A stretch of DNA of 64,000 nucleotides from Elusimicrobiota bacterium (GTDB lineage: Bacteria; Elusimicrobiota; Elusimicrobia; FEN-1173). The stretch is taken from contig JADKHR010000001.1 in the NCBI GenBank assembly GCA_016721625.1, forward strand, positions 1,302,001 through 1,366,000, in the 5' to 3' direction. The position numbers were made by a program, and so were the translations under genes. This document shows, in pieces, positions 15,788 to 23,356 of this stretch. Each line of letters starts with the position of its first letter. Positions within the stretch are counted from its first letter, which is position 1. The notes under the pieces were generated by a model. It worked only from the letters and a program-made list of their open reading frames with translations. It was not told the DNA's origin and did no database searches.

Positions 15788-17260
15788 ATGGCGGTTCTGA
15801 CGCTCAGCCTGTATTTCGGCATCCTCCTTCTATTGTCGCTCTACGGGTTCCACCGCTATTGGATCCTCTATCTTTATTGGCGGCACTACAAAACCGCTCC
15901 CCGGAGGGCCGACCCCCCGATCCCGACCCCGTGGCCCCGGGTAACGGTCCAACTCCCGCTCTATAATGAGATGTACGTGGTGGAACGGCTCCTGAACGCG
16001 GTTTGCGCGCTGGACTATCCCCGGGACCTCCTCGAAATACAAGTGCTGGATGATTCCTCAGACGATAGCGCCGCCCTCACCGACCGACTGACAGAGGAAA
16101 AGCACCGCGCAGGATTTGACATTAAAACCCTCCACCGCGCGGACCGCCGAGGCTTCAAAGCCGGCGCCTTGGCGAACGGGATGAAAACCGCCACGGGAGA
16201 ATTCGTCGCCATCTTTGACGCCGACTTTTTACCTTCCCCGGATTTCCTGCGGGCCACCCTCCCCCACTTCGCCGACGAACGGATCGGGATGGTGCAAACC
16301 CGCTGGGGGCATGTGAACCCCGGCTATTCCCTCTTGACCCGGCTCCAGGCCCTGCTCTTGGACGGCCATTTCGTTTTGGAGCACACGGCGCGGAACCGCT
16401 CGGGCGCGTTCTTTAATTTCAATGGGACGGCCGGAGTCTGGCGACGGTCTGCCATCGAAGACGGAGGGGGTTGGAGCGACGATACGTTGACCGAAGATCT
16501 GGACATTTCCTACCGGGCCCAAATACGGGGGTGGCGGTTCCTTTTCCTTCCCGAGGTCGTCTGCCCGGCCGAACTTCCTGTGGACATCGGAGCCTTCCGC
16601 GGCCAACAACATCGCTGGACCAAAGGCGCCTTGCAGGTGGCCAAAAAAATCCTGCCGTCCTTGTGGCGAAGCCCCCTGCCGTTTTTCGTTAAACTGGAAA
16701 GCACCATCCATCTCACCTCAAACGCGGGATACGTTTTGTTGCTGGCCTTTTCTCTTCTGCTCTTCCCGAGCCTCTTGGCTCGCCGGGCGCTGGGCTGGCC
16801 GGCCTGGGCGGCGGGGGTGGATCTGGGCGCTTTCTTCCTCGCGGCCCTCTCCGTGGCCCTTTTCTATGGCGTGGCCGATCGAGAGTCTTTCCCGAACCGG
16901 GAGATCCGCCTGCGGTGGACGGACCTTCCGGCGCTCATGGCGTTCGGCGTGGGCATGTGCGTTAACAACAGCCGCGCGGTTTTGGAAGCGTTGTTCAACG
17001 TCCGGACGGATTTTTTACGGACAGCCAAATACAACATCCGGGACCGGGGGGAGAGTTGGCTGAACAAACGTTATCGAACCATTTCAGGCTCCCTGGGCGC
17101 CCTGGAGATGGCCGCGGCCGTCTATTTCGTGGTGGCGCTTGCCTGGAGCTGGACCGCGGGCTACCTCTGGTCCGTCCCTTTTATCGGCCTCTTTTTGGTG
17201 GGGTATGGCTATGTGGGGCTCCTCAGCCTTCGCCATGCTTTCTGGCCCGGGAAATGGTAG
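15788..17260 (+). CDS. Membrane family-2 glycosyltransferase (cellulose synthase / CslA-like)
   Basis: 490 residues with an N-terminal membrane helix (residues 5-30), a GT-A catalytic domain and about four C-terminal membrane helices. Catalytic signatures are intact: VTVQLPLYNE, LDDSSDDS, FDADF (D144, D146), TLTEDLDISYR and the processive-enzyme motif GQQHRWTKG (Q-x-x-R-W). This set is typical of processive beta-glycosyltransferases such as glucomannan and cellulose synthases. It begins 2 bases after the anti-sigma stop, so the ECF pair probably drives it. Polymer identity cannot be told. No cyclic-di-GMP PilZ domain is present. Confidence 0.88.
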   Translation: MAVLTLSLYFGILLLLSLYGFHRYWILYLYWRHYKTAPRRADPPIPTPWPRVTVQLPLYNEMYVVERLLNAVCALDYPRDLLEIQVLDDSSDDSAALTDRLTEEKHRAGFDIKTLHRADRRGFKAGALANGMKTATGEFVAIFDADFLPSPDFLRATLPHFADERIGMVQTRWGHVNPGYSLLTRLQALLLDGHFVLEHTARNRSGAFFNFNGTAGVWRRSAIEDGGGWSDDTLTEDLDISYRAQIRGWRFLFLPEVVCPAELPVDIGAFRGQQHRWTKGALQVAKKILPSLWRSPLPFFVKLESTIHLTSNAGYVLLLAFSLLLFPSLLARRALGWPAWAAGVDLGAFFLAALSVALFYGVADRESFPNREIRLRWTDLPALMAFGVGMCVNNSRAVLEALFNVRTDFLRTAKYNIRDRGESWLNKRYRTISGSLGALEMAAAVYFVVALAWSWTAGYLWSVPFIGLFLVGYGYVGLLSLRHAFWPGKW

Positions 17261-17263
17261 AAT
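17255..17263 (+). promoter_or_regulatory. Extended -10 element upstream of the micro-ORF
   Basis: TGGTAGAAT (TGN plus TAGAAT) overlaps the stop codon of the glycosyltransferase gene. Transcription would begin near 17270 and give a transcript of about 140 bases that ends at the terminator at 17370-17411. The -35 is weak. Confidence 0.35.
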
Positions 17264-17339
17264 GGTCGTGTCCTCCGGGAACTTTTGTTCCATTTTCGCG
17301 TTAGGATGACATAGGTAAACCCTTTTCAAGGAGGTCGCC

Positions 17340-17366
17340 ATGTTCGGTCCCGGCTGTGGTTGCTAG
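17340..17366 (+). CDS. Eight-codon micro-ORF MFGPGCGC
   Basis: The tiny frame reads Met-Phe-Gly-Pro-Gly-Cys-Gly-Cys-stop. It is preceded by a perfect AAGGAGG ribosome site 5 bases ahead of the ATG, and a strong terminator hairpin starts 3 bases after its stop codon. Such placement is what one expects of a regulatory leader peptide, or of a minimal cysteine peptide. The two Cys codons (TGT, TGC) near the end suggest that cysteine supply or a thiol ligand could matter. The gene after the terminator is an ArsC-like thiol protein. No family is known to me. Confidence 0.45.
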   Translation: MFGPGCGC

Positions 17367-17369
17367 TTG

Positions 17370-17411
17370 AACGGGGGGATGAAAGCCATCTTTCATTCCC
17401 CCGTTTTATTT
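17370..17411 (+). terminator. Strong hairpin terminator after the micro-ORF
   Basis: A 16-bp stem AACGGGGGGATGAAAG/CTTTCATTCCCCCGTT with one G-T wobble and a CCAT loop, followed by TTATTT. It separates the micro-ORF from the ArsC-like gene. Confidence 0.85.
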
Positions 17412-17471
17412 GGTGCGAACATTTTCTGAGGGCCCGCCAACGGCGGGATGTTTTCATTGCGGGAGGACGGA

Positions 17472-17933
17472 ATGCCGAGGATAAAGGAAAAACTGGGAGA
17501 TCGATCGTTGGGCGTCGCTAAAGATTTGGGGAAAAGACTGGGGAAGAAAACCTCCGGACATCGGGCCGCGGCCCAGCCCCCTTGGACGTTGTATTACAAT
17601 CCCCATTGCGGGACGTGCCTCAAGGTGAAGGAACGTCTCGAATCCAGGGGCGTTCAACCGAAAATCGTGGAATATATGAAAGACCCGCTCTCCGTGAAAA
17701 CCCTCGAGCGGATCTTAAAAAAAATGGGCCTGGGCCCGGCCGCCATCACTCGCTTCAAGGAACCCTTTTGGATGGAAAAAGCGTTGGATCCGGACCGGCT
17801 TGGCCGCAAAGAGTGGTTGGAAATGTTGGCGGAACATCCCTTCTTGATTCAGCGCCCTATCGTGGAGACGAAAGAACGGGCCGTCGTCGCCCGCCCACCC
17901 GAAGAAACGGATTCCCTCTTCAGCGAACAATAG
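17472..17933 (+). CDS. ArsC/Spx-family thioredoxin-like protein with CxxC
   Basis: 153 residues; GGGAGG is placed 6 bases before the ATG. After a basic 38-residue extension comes the ArsC fold: WTLYYNPHCGTCLKVKERLESRG (in parts), then EYMKDPLS, then RPIVETKERAVVARPPE, the usual C-terminal ArsC ending. Classical arsenate reductases have C-G-T-S; this one has C46-G-T-C49, more like glutaredoxin-type or Spx-like members. It could therefore be a thiol oxidoreductase rather than an arsenate reductase. No ars genes are nearby. The N-terminal extension is not part of the family. Confidence 0.8.
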   Translation: MPRIKEKLGDRSLGVAKDLGKRLGKKTSGHRAAAQPPWTLYYNPHCGTCLKVKERLESRGVQPKIVEYMKDPLSVKTLERILKKMGLGPAAITRFKEPFWMEKALDPDRLGRKEWLEMLAEHPFLIQRPIVETKERAVVARPPEETDSLFSEQ

Positions 17934-17940
17934 CTCGGGG

Positions 17941-18327
17941 TTAGCCCGGAGCGGAAACGAATTGGGGGGTTTTTTCGAACTGGCGCTCGAAAAGGACAGG
18001 CTTATCGAAAACGGCTCGGACGCTCGTCATTAACGCTTGAGGAATGGACTTTTTTTCCTTTCCGGAAAAAAGAACCACGGGCGTCCGGCTGGTCTGGGGG
18101 CGGGAAAGAAGCTGAAGCAAAACCTCACGCCCGTCTCCTTCGGACCCCTCCAGGTTGAGAGTGATCAGGTCCGGGTGCCAGCGCCCCGCGTCAAAAGCCG
18201 CCCGTCCGACGTCCGTCACAAGAAAGGTTTCATAGCCGGCGGATTCCCAGAGCGATCCCATGCGTCGGGCCGTCACCGCGTCTTTTTCAATCACCAGGAC
18301 CCTTTTCATTTTTTCGCCCCCTTTCAT
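17941..18327 (-). CDS. Atypical response-regulator receiver protein without phospho-acceptor Asp
   Basis: 128 residues, one receiver domain and no output domain. The start ATG has AGGAGG 7 bases ahead. KRVLVIEKDAVTARRMG, WHPDLITLNLEG, TPVVLFSGKEK and VRAVFDKPV follow the CheY pattern, with the Lys kept in DKP. At the phosphorylation position, however, the sequence is L-N-L instead of L-D-L, so Asn replaces Asp. The acidic pair is E-K-D. It should not be phosphorylated in the usual way and may act constitutively or as a protein adaptor. It lies downstream of atpC. A direct repeat upstream looks like a Pho-type operator. Confidence 0.8.
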   Translation of the reverse strand: MKGGEKMKRVLVIEKDAVTARRMGSLWESAGYETFLVTDVGRAAFDAGRWHPDLITLNLEGSEGDGREVLLQLLSRPQTSRTPVVLFSGKEKKSIPQALMTSVRAVFDKPVLFERQFEKTPQFVSAPG

Positions 18328-18360
18328 CACCGAGCCTCCTATAAAGTCTACTCAGAGACC

Positions 18361-18399
18361 TTAAGGGAACCCTTAACGACTTGTAACATTCATGTAACA
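18361..18399. promoter_or_regulatory. Putative operators: TTAAGGG palindrome and Pho-box-like direct repeat
   Basis: TTAAGGG-AA-CCCTTAA (18361-18376) is an inverted repeat. Right beside it TGTAACA-TTCA-TGTAACA (18382-18399) is a 7-bp direct repeat with an 11-bp period, the architecture of PhoB boxes (read as TGTTACA on the minus strand). Both lie 30-70 bases upstream of the receiver gene. Regulator identity is inference. Confidence 0.4.
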
Positions 18400-18461
18400 A
18401 TTTATGGCTCGGGGGTGGTTTCCGTTTCGCGGAGGGACGTTCCGACTGCCGGTGAAATTTT

Positions 18462-18917
18462 TTAAAAGGACTTTTTGTTGGGCGCGTTGGAGCGGGGGTT
18501 CCGATAGCGGGAGGCCGCTTCGTAGGCGTGGAGGCGAGCGAGCGCTCGTTCCAGGGCGGCGACGGCCGCGGCGTCGCGCTTTTCGTCGGATCCGTGTTTC
18601 AGGGCGGCCTTGGCCTTTTCGAGGGATTGGCGGGCCCGTTCGGCGTCGATTTCATCGGACATCTCTGCCGTCTCGGCGAAGACCGAGACCCGGCCGGCGC
18701 AGACTTCCACAAATCCTCCTGAAACGGAGAGCAGACGCGGCTCCTCTCCCTCCCGACGAATGACGACCATCCCGGGTCGGAGTTGCGCCAGGAGAGGGGC
18801 GTGACCGGGAAGGATCCCCAAAGACCCCTCCTGGGCCGGCACCACCAAAGAGTCCACCTCCCCCTCCCATGCTAGGCGCTCAGGCGTTACGATGGAAAAG
18901 GGGATTCGTTTAGCCAC
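18462..18917 (-). CDS. atpC: ATP synthase F1 epsilon subunit
   Basis: 151 residues from a GTG start. The N-terminal beta sandwich is clear: FSIVTPERLAWEGEVDSLVVP, GSLGILPGHAPLLAQLRPG and SVSGGFVEV. The C-terminal two-helix part carries ERARQSLEKAKAAL and ERALARLHAYE, as in inhibitory epsilon subunits. It couples gamma rotation to the rotor ring and regulates ATP hydrolysis. It is separated from atpD by a YIP1-type membrane protein gene, which is unusual. A basic tail (YRNPRSNAPNKKSF) extends past the usual end. Confidence 0.93.
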   Translation of the reverse strand: MAKRIPFSIVTPERLAWEGEVDSLVVPAQEGSLGILPGHAPLLAQLRPGMVVIRREGEEPRLLSVSGGFVEVCAGRVSVFAETAEMSDEIDAERARQSLEKAKAALKHGSDEKRDAAAVAALERALARLHAYEAASRYRNPRSNAPNKKSF

Positions 18918-18921
18918 GGGC

Positions 18922-19710
18922 TTAACGGCGGACGGGCGCCTTTTTCGGTGCGAGAATCGGCGACTCGGATTCTTTCTTCCTGCGCTCAGAATCCGCTTTT
19001 GCCTTCGCCATTTCCTCTTCCATTTTTTTCTGCAACTCAGCCCGGGTCATGGGTTGGCCGGACGTCCCCGGAACCGCGGGAGGGGGTAACATGGCTGGCG
19101 CGCCGGGGGCCGAGAACCTCCCGCGCCCGGACTGCAACCGTCCCCGTTGCGCCTCGATGACCCGGCTCACGACCATGAGAAGAACTAGGAGCGAGAACAG
19201 AAGGCCCCACACGGTCCAGGCCCTGGCGGCGGGAACGCCGTGAACGTGGATGGAAGCCATCGCCAACAGGAAAAAATAGAACCCCATCACCAGCGCGCTG
19301 AGAACCGGGCCCCCGCCCAAGACTGCGCTCACCACAGCCAGCGGGCAGAGGAGCGCCCACACTCGGAACGCTGTTTGGTACTTAAGGGAAGATCCCAGCA
19401 GGTGCCAGATCAAAAACAGGATCGCCGAAACAACGAAACCCACCGCGACCATCATCGGTGGAATGAGGAAAAAAATAAAAACATTCCCCCACACCCCAAA
19501 AGGAGCGGGAATCGGACGCAGGAAGGAAAGGATCAGGGCCAGGGCGGCGGCGACGTATTGCCAGAGAAACGCATAGAGGATCGGTTTCCCGAAGCCGCCA
19601 TCCTTGCTCATGGCCCGGAACATGCCTTTCGGTGAACGGAAAATATCGACGCCCCCCCGCAGAAAATTCGAAAGGGAGAAAGAGTCTAGAACAGGGGTTT
19701 CAGTTTCCAA
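18922..19710 (-). CDS. YIP1-family membrane protein within the ATP synthase operon
   Basis: 262 residues from a TTG start with AAGGAG 6 bases ahead. The N-terminal cytoplasmic part (residues 1-40) ends in GVDIFRSPKGMFRAM, typical of bacterial Yip1 proteins. Five hydrophobic segments follow, including FGVWGNVFIFFLIPPMMVAVG and VFVSAILFLIWHLLGSSLKY-like stretches. The tail is Pro-rich and then a charged helix (RAELQKKMEEEMAKAKADSE). The function is unknown. It lies 17 bases after atpD and 4 bases before atpC, so it must be co-transcribed with both. Confidence 0.8.
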   Translation of the reverse strand: METETPVLDSFSLSNFLRGGVDIFRSPKGMFRAMSKDGGFGKPILYAFLWQYVAAALALILSFLRPIPAPFGVWGNVFIFFLIPPMMVAVGFVVSAILFLIWHLLGSSLKYQTAFRVWALLCPLAVVSAVLGGGPVLSALVMGFYFFLLAMASIHVHGVPAARAWTVWGLLFSLLVLLMVVSRVIEAQRGRLQSGRGRFSAPGAPAMLPPPAVPGTSGQPMTRAELQKKMEEEMAKAKADSERRKKESESPILAPKKAPVRR

Positions 19711-19727
19711 AGGAATCTCCTTTTATT

Positions 19728-21149
19728 TCATTGCAACGTCTTGGCTTTTTCGATCGCTTCTTCGATGCCGCCCACCATGTAAAACGCCTGCTCGGGAAGA
19801 TGGTCCCATTTTCCCTCCACCACCTCCCGGAAACTGCGGATGGTCTCTTTCAGGGTCACGTATCTCCCCGGGATGCCCGTGAATTGTTCCGCCACATGGA
19901 AGGGCTGGGAAAGGAAGCGTTGAATCTTCCGCGCCCTGGCCACAATGACTTTATCGTCTTCCGACAGCTCATCGATCCCCAAAATCGCGATGATGTCCTG
20001 GAGGTCCCGGTAACGTTGGAGGATCCGCTGAACCGCCCGGGCCGTGGCGTAATGTTCTTCGCCCACGATCTTGGGGTCCAAAATCCGGCTGGTGGAATCC
20101 AAGGGATCCACGGCGGGATAAATCCCCAGTTCCGAGATCTGGCGGGAAAGCACGGTGGTAGCGTCCAAGTGGGCGAAGGCGTTGGCCGGCGCGGGGTCGG
20201 TGAGGTCGTCGGCGGGCACGTAAATCGCTTGGACGCTGGTGACGGAGCCCTTCTTGGTGGACGTGATCCTTTCCTGAAGTTCGCCCATTTCCGTCGACAA
20301 CGTTGGCTGGTACCCCACGGCAGAGGGCATGCGGCCCAACAGCGCCGACACCTCGGACCCCGCCTGGGTGAATCGAAAGATGTTGTCGATAAAGAGCAGA
20401 ACGTCCTGCCCTTCCCGGTCGCGGAAATATTCGGCCTGGGTCAAAGCCGTGAGCGCCACGCGGAGGCGGGACCCCGGCGGCTCGTTCATCTGGCCGTAGA
20501 CCAAAACGGCTTTCGAGAGTACGGAGTTTCCGTCGGAAAGTTTGGACTGTTGCATTTCCAGCCAGAGATCGTTCCCTTCGCGGGTACGCTCGCCCACGCC
20601 GCCGAAGACCGAGACGCCGCCGTGCTGTTTGGCGACGTTATTGATGAGTTCCATGATGACCACGGTCTTACCGACCCCGGCCCCCCCGAAAAGGCCCACT
20701 TTGCCCCCTTTCATGTAGGGCTCCAAGAGATCGATCACTTTGATGCCCGTTTCGAAAATTTGAGGGGTGGTTTCCTGGTCGGTGAAGGCCGGCGTTGGCC
20801 GGTGGATGGGGAAGGTTTCCTTGGCGGCGATTTCCCCCCGGTAATCCTTGGGTTCCCCCAACACGTTCATCAGTCGTCCCAAACACGCCGGGCCCACGGG
20901 CACCGAGATCGGGGCGCCCGTGTCTTCCGCCACGGCGCCGCGACGAAGCCCGTCGGTGGGCCCCAGGGTGATCAAGCGGACGGTGTTATCGCCCAGGTGA
21001 AGGGCGACTTCGGCCGTTAAAATCCGGGGCGCCTCCCCGTCGGTTTCGATCTTGATTTTCACCGCGTTATAAATGGCCGGCAGTTGACCCGCCGAAAATT
21101 CGGCGTCCACGATAGGCCCAATCACTTGCACCACTTTTCCGACGTTCAT
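19728..21149 (-). CDS. atpD: ATP synthase F1 beta subunit (catalytic)
   Basis: 473 residues. VGKVVQVIGPIVDAEF opens the crown domain, and the P-loop GGAGVGKTVV, GERTREGNDL, the Walker B strand DVLLFIDNIFRFTQAG and PAVDPLDSTSR are all present. The C-terminal LSQPFHVAEQFTGIPG belongs to the helical domain with the usual Ile/Gly region. Length and catalytic residues are normal, so this is a working rotary ATPase beta subunit. The start ATG has GGGGAG 8 bases ahead; a TTG just upstream is less likely. It follows the outer-membrane protein gene by 37 bases. Confidence 0.97.
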   Translation of the reverse strand: MNVGKVVQVIGPIVDAEFSAGQLPAIYNAVKIKIETDGEAPRILTAEVALHLGDNTVRLITLGPTDGLRRGAVAEDTGAPISVPVGPACLGRLMNVLGEPKDYRGEIAAKETFPIHRPTPAFTDQETTPQIFETGIKVIDLLEPYMKGGKVGLFGGAGVGKTVVIMELINNVAKQHGGVSVFGGVGERTREGNDLWLEMQQSKLSDGNSVLSKAVLVYGQMNEPPGSRLRVALTALTQAEYFRDREGQDVLLFIDNIFRFTQAGSEVSALLGRMPSAVGYQPTLSTEMGELQERITSTKKGSVTSVQAIYVPADDLTDPAPANAFAHLDATTVLSRQISELGIYPAVDPLDSTSRILDPKIVGEEHYATARAVQRILQRYRDLQDIIAILGIDELSEDDKVIVARARKIQRFLSQPFHVAEQFTGIPGRYVTLKETIRSFREVVEGKWDHLPEQAFYMVGGIEEAIEKAKTLQ

Positions 21150-21186
21150 CAAAGGCTCCCCTGGTTGAAGAAGGTCTTCAACCGAT

Positions 21187-21854
21187 CTATTGAAAGTTGT
21201 AGCGGGCCGAAAGGCCCCACACGCGCTCGTTGCCGAAATGGATCTCCGTGGAAACGTTCCACGCGTCGTTGGGGGACCAGCCCGCCCCGACGAACCCGCC
21301 CACTTCCTGGACCAGTCTCAGGTCGATCTTGCTTCCGGAGAGGTCCAGGTTCACGTCGTCCTTCAGCATGGAAACACCGCCGGTCACGCTGAGATCGTGG
21401 GGCAAAGGAACGCTCGCCCCGCCGCCAAGCCGACTTCCACCCAGTTGAAGTCATTGCCCTTGGATTCACGCCCGTCGTAATAGTCCACGGTGGCCAATAA
21501 ACCGAGCCGCACCGGCCCCAGGGGTTCCGGCGGGGCCCAATGGAACCCGCCCCCCACGCTCCAGACGTCGGGGTTAAAGGCGGTCCCCGAGAAATTGACC
21601 CGCGAGGTCAACGGCGTTCCGCGGAGGAGCATCTCAAAACCCTGCCCCAGCCCCCGCGCGTATTGAAGACCCAGCCGATGAGCATCCAGGGTCACCGTGT
21701 TGCCGCCCGTGTCCGTCTCCAGTTCACGGGAACCCGTGTCGTAAATAAACTCGAGCGCGTGACCGTCTTTGGGCGCGGCCTTCCCCACCGCGCCATACCA
21801 AACGGCGTGGACGGGGACTGAAGCCAGAAGAGCCAGGAAGCACCATCGTTTCAT
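21187..21854 (-). CDS. Outer-membrane beta-barrel-like protein (frameshifted)
   Basis: A signal peptide (MKRWCFLALLASVPVHA) is followed by alternating beta strands such as VTLDAHRLGLQYARGLG, VRLGLLATVDYYDG and, in the other frame, VNLDLSGSKIDLRLVQEVGG. The end is WGLSARYNF-Q, typical of a barrel C terminus. The frame breaks near 21415-21428 in a G/C-rich run; adding one base restores a 222-residue protein. The start has AAGGAG 8 bases ahead. It sits between the retropepsin gene and atpD inside the ATP synthase operon. The substrate or role is unknown; a small porin or adhesin-type barrel is possible. Confidence 0.7.
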
Positions 21855-21871
21855 CGAAAACTCCTTTCCAC

Positions 21872-22255
21872 TCAATAGAATGAAACCGTTTGTTTCCGAT
21901 CGTCAAAACACACCCGAAACTTGTCGAAAACGCCTTTCCGGCCCAGCAGGTTGAAAGCGCCGCCCAAGGCACTGCAAAATCCGACTTCCACGGGAACCAC
22001 CCGACCGCCGAGCCGCATTTTGAGCGTCTTCACAAAAACCGGAATTCGCCGATCTCCCGCCACCACAATATAGAACTTCCGACATCCCTTCAGGCTGACC
22101 CCCAACCGACGGGCTTCGTAGGTGTGAAGGATGCTCAGGCTGGCGCCCGAGTCCACATAGACCCAGAGGTTGTGCCAGCGGTCCCGGCCCCGGAACTCCA
22201 CCGGGATGACCGGGGCCTTGGCTTTACGAAAAACGGAATAGTCGAACCGGATCAA
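21872..22255 (-). CDS. Retropepsin-like aspartic protease, 127 aa
   Basis: The sequence LWVYVDSGASLSIL contains the single-domain aspartic protease motif D-S-G-A, followed later by the hydrophobic strand VEVGFCSALGGAFNLLGRKGVFD, which resembles the conserved ILG region of retropepsins. The length is right for a protein that dimerises to form the active site. The start is a TTG with AGGA ahead, overlapping the DUF5678 gene by 32 bases. The DUF5678/aspartyl protease pair is often seen together in diverse bacteria, but its substrate is unknown. Here it is embedded between atpG and atpD. Confidence 0.78.
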   Translation of the reverse strand: MIRFDYSVFRKAKAPVIPVEFRGRDRWHNLWVYVDSGASLSILHTYEARRLGVSLKGCRKFYIVVAGDRRIPVFVKTLKMRLGGRVVPVEVGFCSALGGAFNLLGRKGVFDKFRVCFDDRKQTVSFY

Positions 22256-22456
22256 ATTCCTGCCCGATTTGTTCCGCCGCCGGCACCCGCACGACGGAAG
22301 GAGATCCCTTGCACCCCGCGTTCCGCGCCTTCCGCTCGATCCCTTCCCACCGCGCCCCCACCGCCACCACCCGCTGGTCGGAAACCGCCACGTAACGGCC
22401 CCCGTAGAGGTCCACCAACAGTCCGAAATTCTTCGCGATCCAGCGGTCGTTTTTGT

Positions 22457-22460
<4 letters not shown>
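22224..22460 (-). CDS. DUF5678-type small protein, 78 aa
   Basis: DRWIAKNFGLLVDLYGGRYVAV followed by SDQRVVAVGARWEGIERKAR is the pattern of DUF5678 proteins, which are short and commonly precede a retropepsin gene. Its ATG overlaps the TGA of atpG (ATGA), so its translation is coupled to the gamma subunit. Two basic patches and one Cys are present, with no signal sequence. The function is unknown; it may be a partner, inhibitor or targeting subunit of the protease that follows. Confidence 0.75.
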
Positions 22461-23350
<890 letters not shown>

Positions 23351-23356
23351 GCGCGA

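Noticed and set aside
17472..17933. Arsenic resistance operon
   Set aside because: The ArsC-like protein has CxxC rather than the arsenate reductase site and there is no arsB, arsR or acr3 nearby.
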